From positions 1 to 64,000 of the forward strand of contig JAFGHX010000175.1 in the NCBI GenBank assembly GCA_016929905.1: a stretch of 64,000 nucleotides of DNA, given 5' to 3'. The DNA is from Kiritimatiellia bacterium (lineage in GTDB: Bacteria; Verrucomicrobiota; Kiritimatiellia; JAFGHX01). The notes under the pieces are model-generated. The model did not search any database. It saw only the letters and a list, made by a program, of their open reading frames with translations, and had not been told where the DNA came from. Position numbers and translations under genes: made by a program. Positions 57,009-64,000 of the stretch are shown here, in pieces; position 1 is the first letter of the stretch, and every line of letters begins with the position of its first letter.

Positions 57009-57830
57009 TCAGGCGCGGCCCCCGTACTGAACCTTTTCCAACCCCACCGGCTCCATGGCTCCGCCCGCCACCGCCCTGTTGCGCAGAACGCCAATGCCCT
57101 CAAACTCGATTTCCACCACATCGCCCGGGCTCATCGGCCCAACCCCGCATGCCGTGCCGGTCTGGATCAGATCGCCGGGCCGGAGGGTGTAGGTCGTCGA
57201 GATATCCGCCACCATCTCCGCTGCCGAGAACAACATCTCGGACGTGTTCGAATCCTGACGCACCACGCCGTTGACGCGTGTCCGCCACGCCACGCTCGCC
57301 GGGTCCAGATCCGTCACCAGGCACGGGCCGACAGGGCAGAAGGTTTCGTAGGCGCGCACCCCCTTGCCCTTGACCCCGGCCGGCGGTTGGCCCTTGGCCC
57401 AGGCATTATGCACGATCGTGTAACCGAGGATGCCGGCCGACGCTTCCTCTGCCGTCACGTGCTCGCAAACGCGCCGCATGACGATCGCCAGCTCACCGCT
57501 GAAGTCCACCCGCGCCTCCTGCTCCGGCAACCGGATCAGATCGCCCGGACCGGCCAGCGCCCGAACATCGATGTAGAATTTGTCGCCCTCGCCCGGCTTG
57601 GTCGGAATGCGCAACCCGTTCTCCGTGCACCGCGAGGCGTAGTTGGCGCCAATCGACACGATCCGCTTCGGCTCACACGGCGGGAGCAGACGGATCGTCT
57701 CAAGCCCGCCAACGGCCCTCGCTTTCCCGATGTCCCCCGCGTAGACGTCCCCCTCAATGGCGTACACCCAGTCGTCCTCCAGAATCCCGTATTCGGGTGT
57801 GCCGTTTGTCTGATAGCGCACCAGTTTCAT
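57009..57830 (-). CDS. Fumarylacetoacetate hydrolase family protein
   Basis: IVSIGANYASR, DFSGELAIVMRR, GYTIVHNAWAKG, LRPGDLIQTGTACGVGPMSPGDVVEIEFEGIGVLRN. Confidence 0.9.
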   Translation of the reverse strand: MKLVRYQTNGTPEYGILEDDWVYAIEGDVYAGDIGKARAVGGLETIRLLPPCEPKRIVSIGANYASRCTENGLRIPTKPGEGDKFYIDVRALAGPGDLIRLPEQEARVDFSGELAIVMRRVCEHVTAEEASAGILGYTIVHNAWAKGQPPAGVKGKGVRAYETFCPVGPCLVTDLDPASVAWRTRVNGVVRQDSNTSEMLFSAAEMVADISTTYTLRPGDLIQTGTACGVGPMSPGDVVEIEFEGIGVLRNRAVAGGAMEPVGLEKVQYGGRA

Positions 57831-57905
57831 GGGGCTCCTCCCTATCCGGCGGTCGAAGCAGGCCGGGCGGTCTCGCTGGGCCATGCGCGGCCGGGGACGG
57901 CCGCG

Positions 57906-58595
57906 CTACCGCCGGCGAACCACGTGCGCGAATTTCGGATGCCGCTGATACACCTCCGCCCGATCCTTCCCCTCGCGCAGCTCCTGCCGGATCTCGACCT
58001 CGATCTCCTCGAGCCGTTCCGCGAGCGGGAGGACTTCTTCCACCCGGTCCTTGGGTACGACAACCACGCCGTCCGCGTCGCCGAGCACGAAATCGCCGGG
58101 CGCCACCGCCACCTTCTCCTCGACCTGCCCGTCCAGCAGCACAGGGTCCAGGCTCAGCGCGGTGTCAAATCGGCCCGAACAAATCACCGGCGTTACAAAA
58201 CGGCAGAATGTCGGAAACCCCATATCGATGCAGGGCTTCGCATCGCGGGTCCCGCCGTCGGTGACAAAGCCCCGCGCGCCTTTCATCTGCACCGTGAGCG
58301 CCGTGTTCTCGCCCCAAGGCCCCGACACGCAATGGCCATTGGTGGCCAGCACGACCACGCAACCGGGTGTGACCTGCCGATACCACGGACCCGTGGGCGT
58401 TTGCGTCCTGATGTTGGAATCGCCCTTCTGCGTCAATGTGAACGCCGGCCCCGCCACTGCCATGTCCGTCGCCAACGGCACGATCGCCGAACTGAGCGCC
58501 TGGTTGGAGTAGCCCATCTTGTCCAGGATGTCGTACACAACCGCCGAAGAGAGCCTCTCGTAGCGGCCGATGAGTTCCGCTCGTGCGATAGTCAT
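57906..58595 (-). CDS. RraA-like family protein (possible aldolase/decarboxylase)
   Basis: LSSAVVYDILDKMGY, GARGFVTDGGTRDA, VAPGDFVLGDADGVVVVPKDRVEEVL. Confidence 0.9.
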   Translation of the reverse strand: MTIARAELIGRYERLSSAVVYDILDKMGYSNQALSSAIVPLATDMAVAGPAFTLTQKGDSNIRTQTPTGPWYRQVTPGCVVVLATNGHCVSGPWGENTALTVQMKGARGFVTDGGTRDAKPCIDMGFPTFCRFVTPVICSGRFDTALSLDPVLLDGQVEEKVAVAPGDFVLGDADGVVVVPKDRVEEVLPLAERLEEIEVEIRQELREGKDRAEVYQRHPKFAHVVRRR

Positions 58596-58649
58596 GGTTC
58601 CCTCCTGACACCGGGCATGCGCGCATGCCGGCAGATAATCTCACGCGGC

Positions 58650-58702
58650 GAGTGGCGCAGGCAGGCCCCGCTGTGGCGGGGTAAGAATGCCTCCGCTACT
58701 CC
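58650..58702. repeat. Variant copy 3 of the GGAGTAGCGCAGGCA element, with a nested hairpin
   Basis: GAGTGGCGCAGGCA ... TGCCTCCGCTACTC around nested CCCCGC-TGTG-GCGGGG (58666-58681). Confidence 0.7.
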
Positions 58703-60207
58703 CCACACAGCACCACGGCCCACGGCCGCGCGTCCGGCGCCGTCAGATCGACCGGGCCGCCGCCTGCAAGCGTTCCCGCCTCCTGCCAGCGGCCGTTCTC
58801 AATGTCCAGCCACCGCACGCGGAGATCGCCCGATGCCTCGGCCAGATCGAGCTTCACGGAATGCCCGGCCACGCCCGTAAAGTACACGGCGTATTGCCGG
58901 CCCGGTTCCGCCAACACGTACGCTTCGTTCTCCTCACGCTCGCCCAAGAGATCATTGCGGGGTTCCGTGCAAAAGATGTCGAGCGCGTCCGCCAGCATCC
59001 GCATGCTCTTGATGTCCACCTGCGCGCGCGGCGTCAAGCCCAAGCCGCGCGGATCGGCAAACCATGTCACGCGGTGATGCCGTACGCTTGCCGCCCCTCC
59101 AAAAATGTTGCGCCAGAACCGCCGCGACGCCTCATCCGGCGTTTCCCTGATCTCCTTGTCGCCGTACGCCGTACCGGTCGGCCAATTCCATTTGTAGAGC
59201 TTCACATGGTTGATCGGACGCGGGCCATGCTGTAGGACCTTGGACCGGTACCAGATCAGGTTGTCGTAGTGCAACTGGCCCGCATTTCCGTTGTTCTGCG
59301 AAATGTCGCAGAAGGTGTACAACTCAGAACGCAGTATCGGGTAATGAACCTCCGGGTTGTTCCAGTTCCGGAACTCGGCAAAAATCGTCTCCGCGCCCCA
59401 GCTCGGCTCGTGAAAACGGCGGCTGTCGCAGACGTGAACCTGCTTTCCCCGCTTTGCCGCGGCGCGGTGCACGAAATCAGCCCAGAAGTCACTCACCTCA
59501 AACGGTAACGGGCTTTCATTATCGATCTGGTACAGAACATGATCGTACGACAGCGTCAGATCCAACATGCGACCGATGTAGCGCTCCTGATAATCGCGCA
59601 AGACCGGCTGGCCCCTCGCTTCCGTCACGGCCAGCCAAAACACGCTGGACCAACTCTCCTTCTCGCCCAATCCCGTCGACGCCCCCGTGTAGTTCGCATT
59701 GTTCGCCGGATTGTACGGATGATGCGGCCAGCCCGCGCACGTGATCGCGGCCACGTCCCACAGCTCCAGTTGCACGATGATCTCACGTGCAGACGTCTCA
59801 TCCAGGAATACGCGCAGCCTTTCCCAGTATTCCTCATTCCAGCGCGCCAGGTCGTACGTGCCGTCCGCTCGCTTCTCGAAGGCATAGACGCAGCCCTCGT
59901 CCGTGTAGCCGATCCGGTTCCCCTCCGCGTCGTAACAGTTCGTACGGGAACTCATCGTGTTGCGCACGTAGTTGCCCCCAACCGATGCCAACACGTCCAA
60001 ATGCTCCCTCAGCCGCGGCCGAGCCCCCGCCCATTGAAACAGGTTGTCGTCGTTCGAGCCGCCCAGCAATAGAATCGGCTTCCCTTTGTACTGCCAATAC
60101 ATGGGATTGCGCTCGAACGGCCGAATCCCATCAGCCCCTCCCGAGGCGGTATCCGGAGCCGACCCGGCCTTTGCGCCTTTCTTCCGTTTCACTCTTGACG
60201 CCCCCAT
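58696..60207 (-). CDS. Glycoside-hydrolase-like TIM-barrel protein
   Basis: NPMYWQYKGKPILLLGGSNDDNLFQW, HVLYQIDNESPLPFEVSDFWADFV. Confidence 0.65.
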   Translation of the reverse strand: MGASRVKRKKGAKAGSAPDTASGGADGIRPFERNPMYWQYKGKPILLLGGSNDDNLFQWAGARPRLREHLDVLASVGGNYVRNTMSSRTNCYDAEGNRIGYTDEGCVYAFEKRADGTYDLARWNEEYWERLRVFLDETSAREIIVQLELWDVAAITCAGWPHHPYNPANNANYTGASTGLGEKESWSSVFWLAVTEARGQPVLRDYQERYIGRMLDLTLSYDHVLYQIDNESPLPFEVSDFWADFVHRAAAKRGKQVHVCDSRRFHEPSWGAETIFAEFRNWNNPEVHYPILRSELYTFCDISQNNGNAGQLHYDNLIWYRSKVLQHGPRPINHVKLYKWNWPTGTAYGDKEIRETPDEASRRFWRNIFGGAASVRHHRVTWFADPRGLGLTPRAQVDIKSMRMLADALDIFCTEPRNDLLGEREENEAYVLAEPGRQYAVYFTGVAGHSVKLDLAEASGDLRVRWLDIENGRWQEAGTLAGGGPVDLTAPDARPWAVVLCGE

Positions 60208-60228
60208 GCCTGTTCGTTAACCTGAAAT

Positions 60229-60257
60229 TGGTCCTACCAGTGGACCAGTTAACCAGT
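60229..60257. promoter_or_regulatory. FadR/GntR-type operator candidate: TGGT-CCT-ACCA plus ACCAGT x3
   Basis: TGGTCCTACCA at 60229-60239; ACCAGT at 60236, 60244, 60252 (8-bp period) in a divergent promoter region. Confidence 0.65.
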
Positions 60258-60319
60258 AGCGGGATCGCGGGGATTTGTCAAGAGGGTTCGATGAAATCGG
60301 CTTGAGCGGAGTCGAATGG

Positions 60320-61312
60320 ATGAAGATACGGCAACTCGTCTTTCCCGAAAAAGAGCGGCTCGAGATCGAAACCATCGAATGCGACGAAAGCCTGCAACCC
60401 GGCCAGGTCTGGATTCGGAATCGCGCATCGTTGATCAGCGCGGGCACGGAGCTGGCCATGTTCCTCCAATTGCACAGGGGCTTCCACGTGCCGCAGGCCA
60501 CATGGGCCGAGTATCCCTTCCATCCGGGGTACTCCGTCGTAGGCGAAGTGATGGCGAAAGGGACGGACGTTTCCGCGCTGAACATCGGGGATCTCGTGCA
60601 TCACAGGGGCAAACATGCGACGCATGCCAAGGTCCATCAAGGCCAGTGCATCCGCGTCCCGGCGGGCTGCGCGCCCGAAACGGCCGCGTTCTACACCCTG
60701 CTCCATCACGCCATCACGGCCTTGCGCGTGGCTCCCGTGGTGTTCGGTCAGCACGTCGTCGTTCTCGGCATGGGCCTCATCGGAAACCTCGCGGCACAGA
60801 CCTACAGACTGGCCGGCGCCGGGCTCGTTGCAGGCGCAGATCCCTCCGTCAAGCGGCTCGAGCTGGCCAAGACATGCGGCGCAATCGATCTGGCCTTCAA
60901 CGTGAAAGACAAGCCGTTGTCCGGGTGGGTGGAGCAGGAGCTCGGTGAACACGGCGCGGAGATCATCGTCGACGCCGTCAGCACGCAGCAGGCGCTCGAC
61001 GCCGCCATGAAAGCCGTCGCGGACAGAGGGCGCGTCGTCATCGTCGGGTGCCCGCGAGTGCCGATCGAGCTGGACCTCTATTTCGATCTCCACCGCAAAG
61101 GCGCGCAGCTCATCGGCGCAAACGCCGATGTCGTCGATCCCGAACAGCGACGGCGCGACCGGCCCTTGCTCATGGGACTGCTGGCCGCCGGGAAGCTGCG
61201 GGTCGCGGAGTTGATCACACAGCGATGCGCGTTTGAAGACGCGCTGAGCGCCTATGAGGGCCTGCGCGACAGGCCGGACGAGTTCGTCGGAGTGGTGTTG
61301 GCGTATGCATGA
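60320..61312 (+). CDS. Zinc-binding alcohol dehydrogenase-like (MDR) protein
   Basis: PGYSVVGEVMAKGTDV, VVVLGMGLIGNLAAQTYRLAGA, VDAVSTQQALDAAMKAVADRGRVVIVGCPR. Confidence 0.87.
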   Translation: MKIRQLVFPEKERLEIETIECDESLQPGQVWIRNRASLISAGTELAMFLQLHRGFHVPQATWAEYPFHPGYSVVGEVMAKGTDVSALNIGDLVHHRGKHATHAKVHQGQCIRVPAGCAPETAAFYTLLHHAITALRVAPVVFGQHVVVLGMGLIGNLAAQTYRLAGAGLVAGADPSVKRLELAKTCGAIDLAFNVKDKPLSGWVEQELGEHGAEIIVDAVSTQQALDAAMKAVADRGRVVIVGCPRVPIELDLYFDLHRKGAQLIGANADVVDPEQRRRDRPLLMGLLAAGKLRVAELITQRCAFEDALSAYEGLRDRPDEFVGVVLAYA

Positions 61313-62442
61313 AAGGAGGCGCCCCCGTGCACATCGGCTTCTCAGGAAGACTCGAAGACCGGCCCGAGATCCGCGCCGGATTCATCGGGTGCGGCGGGCA
61401 TTCGTTCCGCAACATCTATCCGACCTTTCAATTCACACCGGTCGACCTGGTCGCCACCTGCGATCTGGACCTGGACAAGGCGAAGGCGTTCGCCGCACAG
61501 TTCGGGGCCGCACACGCCTACGCCGACTACCGCGAGATGATCGAGAAAGAGCAACTCGACGCCGTCTTCGTCGTCACGAACCTGGACAAGAACCTGCGGC
61601 CCTTCTATTCGAAATTCGCCATCGATTGCCTCAACGCCGGGCTGCACGTTTGGATGGAGAAGCCTGCCGCCGTGACCTGCGCGGAAGTCGAGGAGATGCA
61701 GGCGGCGGCCCGAGAGAACGGCAAGATCGGGATGGTCGGGCTGAAACGGATGTTCGTGCCCGCCGCCGAGAAGGCCAAGGCGCTCATGGACAGGCCGGAA
61801 TTCGGGCCCTGCTCCCTTGTCACCCTGACCACCACGAAATACGTGCCCGAGCCCTCGGCCATCGCCGAATACGTCGCCGGCAAGCCGAACCGGGACAAGG
61901 CCGGCGAGCTCCTCGGCCATTTCTGGCACCCCATCTCCTCGCTGCTGTTCTTCCTCGGAATGCCCAAGACGCTCTCCTACGAACGCAGCCGTTCCGGCGG
62001 CGCGCTCGCCACTTTCACCTTCGAGTCCGGCGCCATCGCATCCGTCGTCTTTGCCTGGCAGGCCTCCAACAACGGGGGCATCGAACGCATCATGATCCAT
62101 TCGGGCCAATCCCGGCGGCACATCATGATCGACAACAACATCCGGCTCACCTATCACCGCGGGGGCGAGCCCGGCCGGTTCGGGGTCGAGCCCAGTTTCT
62201 TCGTCGAAGACCTCGATCACAGCATCGCCGTGTGGGAACCCGAATTCTCGCTCGGCAACCTATACAACAAAGGGCTCTTCCTGATGGGGTTCTGGGGGGA
62301 AGTGCAAGAATTCGCCACGGCCATCCTGGAGAACCGTCAGCCGCGAAAGGCCGGCTTCGATCACGCCTGGCAATGCGCGCGTATCTTCGAGGCGTTCGCG
62401 GAAGGGACGGGGAAAGCGATTGCCCTGGACGTGAATGCCTGA
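61309..62442 (+). CDS. Gfo/Idh/MocA family oxidoreductase
   Basis: IRAGFIGCGGHSFRNIYPTF, GLHVWMEKPAAVTCAEVEEM; ATGA overlap with ADH. Confidence 0.87.
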   Translation: MKGGAPVHIGFSGRLEDRPEIRAGFIGCGGHSFRNIYPTFQFTPVDLVATCDLDLDKAKAFAAQFGAAHAYADYREMIEKEQLDAVFVVTNLDKNLRPFYSKFAIDCLNAGLHVWMEKPAAVTCAEVEEMQAAARENGKIGMVGLKRMFVPAAEKAKALMDRPEFGPCSLVTLTTTKYVPEPSAIAEYVAGKPNRDKAGELLGHFWHPISSLLFFLGMPKTLSYERSRSGGALATFTFESGAIASVVFAWQASNNGGIERIMIHSGQSRRHIMIDNNIRLTYHRGGEPGRFGVEPSFFVEDLDHSIAVWEPEFSLGNLYNKGLFLMGFWGEVQEFATAILENRQPRKAGFDHAWQCARIFEAFAEGTGKAIALDVNA

Positions 62443-62468
62443 GATCGGGAGAGAGGGAGAGGAAAGAC

Positions 62469-63311
62469 ATGCAGTGGGAAGCAATGACATCGACAGAACT
62501 CGGCGACGCGGCAAGGAAGACCGACGTCTGCGTCGTTTCGATCGCATCCATGGAAAAACACGGCGAACATCTTCCGTTGGGCAGCGATTATCTGTTCGGT
62601 CACACGTGCGCGTGCCTCGCCGCCGAAAAGGAGCCCGCCGTCGTCTTCCCGCCGTTCTGGCTCGGACAGGTGAACCCGGCGCGGGCCTACCCCGGCGCAA
62701 TCGGGCTCCCGCCTCTCCTCCTGCTGGAGCTGATCCAGAGTCTCTTCGACGAGATAGGCCGCAACGGATTCGGCAAGATCATTGTCTTCCCCTCGCATGG
62801 CGGAAACGGCGCCATGCAGAACTTCCTGGTAGAAGCCAGTCTCTGGGAAGAAAAACCCTACTGCCTCTACCTCATGCGTGGATGGATTACTCCGGACAGA
62901 CGGGAGGCCTGGAATCGAACGCTCGACACATCGGAGTTCGGGCACGCCTGCGAGGCGGAAACCAGTCACGTGTTGGCCGTCCATCCGGACCTCGTCAAGA
63001 TGGACCGAATCCCCAGCCGGCCCGCATTCGCGCTCAAGCGGCTCCGCCACCTGCCGCAAAGCAACGTGGGGGTGAGTTTCGTGGCCGACTACCCCGATTT
63101 CTGGATCGGCGAACCCAAGGCGGCGACCGCCGAGAAAGGGGAGGCCATGATGCAGCTCATCGCGGACTCGCTTGCCGAATTCATCGCCGCGGTCAAAGCC
63201 GACCAAGTCGTCCCAGACCTGACCCGTGAGTTCTACGAAAAAGTGAAGCACCCGCTGGCCGCCCGGCAGCAAGAGGAGACAGCACAGCCTGTCCGGAGGT
63301 GGTCGAGTTGA
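62469..63311 (+). CDS. Creatininase family protein
   Basis: CVVSIASMEKHGEHLPLGSDYLFG, IIVFPSHGGNGAMQNFL, HACEAETSHVLAVHPDLV. Confidence 0.85.
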   Translation: MQWEAMTSTELGDAARKTDVCVVSIASMEKHGEHLPLGSDYLFGHTCACLAAEKEPAVVFPPFWLGQVNPARAYPGAIGLPPLLLLELIQSLFDEIGRNGFGKIIVFPSHGGNGAMQNFLVEASLWEEKPYCLYLMRGWITPDRREAWNRTLDTSEFGHACEAETSHVLAVHPDLVKMDRIPSRPAFALKRLRHLPQSNVGVSFVADYPDFWIGEPKAATAEKGEAMMQLIADSLAEFIAAVKADQVVPDLTREFYEKVKHPLAARQQEETAQPVRRWSS

Positions 63312-64000
63312 CAGAGAAAGCCGAAGACAGATTCCGGGCCGTGTCGCCACCGCCGCGGCTGACCCAGGAAATCGCCAACCAGATCGAGCAGCTCATCATC
63401 AACGACGAGTTGCACGTCGGCGATGCGCTGCCCGCGGAACGGGACCTGGCGGCGAAGCTCAACGTCAGCCGCAATGTGCTGCGCGAGGCCATCAGCATGC
63501 TGGCTCAGAAGGGGTTGCTGCAGATCCGGCGCGGCGCCGGCACGTTCGTTACCCGGCCCAGCAGCGAGTTCCTCCGCGATACCGTCGCCCTCTTCATCCG
63601 TTTCAACCGCTCGGCGCTTCTGGATTTGGTCGAGGCCCGCCGATGCATCGAGGTGGAAATCGCGGGGTTGGCCGCCGAGAAGGCCGACGCCGAGGCCGTG
63701 GCGCTACTGGGACAACACACGGCCGTCATGGCGAAGTCCCCGAGAAACGTCGCCAAGTACGTCGACGCCGATGTGGCGTTTCACGAGACACTGGCCCAAG
63801 CCGCAGGCAATCAGATTCTGAGCCTGCTGCTCAGCTCCATCCGCGGCGCGATGCGCGAGAACATGCGCATCCTGCTGCGAAAGGACCCCAGCGTCACCGA
63901 GACGTCCGTCAAGCACCACCGCCGCCTGGCCGACGCAGTCCGGACGGGCGACGTGCAGGCCGCGCGAACGATCATGCTCGAACACCTGGATGACGTCGTG
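63308..64000 (+). CDS. FadR-subfamily GntR regulator (FCD domain), 3' partial at window edge
   Basis: RLTQEIANQIEQLIINDELHVGDALPAERDLAAKLNVSRNVLREAISMLAQKGLLQIRRGAGTFV; TTG start inside the creatininase stop, GGAGG upstream; not in ORF track because it runs off the end. Confidence 0.88.
   Translation, partial: MTEKAEDRFRAVSPPPRLTQEIANQIEQLIINDELHVGDALPAERDLAAKLNVSRNVLREAISMLAQKGLLQIRRGAGTFVTRPSSEFLRDTVALFIRFNRSALLDLVEARRCIEVEIAGLAAEKADAEAVALLGQHTAVMAKSPRNVAKYVDADVAFHETLAQAAGNQILSLLLSSIRGAMRENMRILLRKDPSVTETSVKHHRRLADAVRTGDVQAARTIMLEHLDDVV

Noticed and set aside
56973-58880. 635-aa plus-strand ORF
   Set aside because: Antisense to FAH and RraA genes, whose motifs are clear.
1-64000. Toxin-antitoxin, defence island or prophage system
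   Set aside because: Apart from a partial PIN-domain tail at the left edge and one DUF4143 ATPase, no defence, phage or transposase genes were recognised.

Overview
GC-rich 64 kb bacterial window, probably from the PVC superphylum or a similar polysaccharide degrader (taxonomy is an inference from gene content). I support about 41 intact or near-intact protein genes plus several gene remnants; most concern carbohydrate or cyclitol turnover. They include GH38, GH20, GH4, GH140-like, GH39/GH5-like and heparinase-like enzymes, two beta-helix proteins, four Gfo/Idh/MocA dehydrogenases, a mannose-6-phosphate isomerase, RraA, FAH-family and creatininase proteins, and nine transcription regulators (AraC x4, LacI, two GntR/LacI hybrids, FadR). 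No tRNA, rRNA, CRISPR or intact transposase was seen, and no transporter was recognised. The main leads are: (1) an operon of a glycyl radical enzyme with a non-canonical Cys-loop (GCHW), its activase and two Gfo/Idh/MocA enzymes, with a divergent AraC; (2) a divergent ADH/MocA/creatininase/FadR versus GH/RraA/FAH locus with a triple ACCAGT operator-like array; (3) palindromes and heptad repeats that contain or abut the stop codons of at least eight genes; (4) a ~215 bp phased array of 20-22 nt hairpin units between two convergent genes; (5) a RecA/KaiC-like domain without a Walker A motif fused to a PEP-synthase-like ATP-grasp; (6) several operator/promoter arrangements readable base by base; and (7) several truncated gene remnants, including a head-to-head truncation near 1140-1180 that may be a rearrangement or assembly junction. 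Many long ORFs in the track are antisense shadows of high-GC genes.
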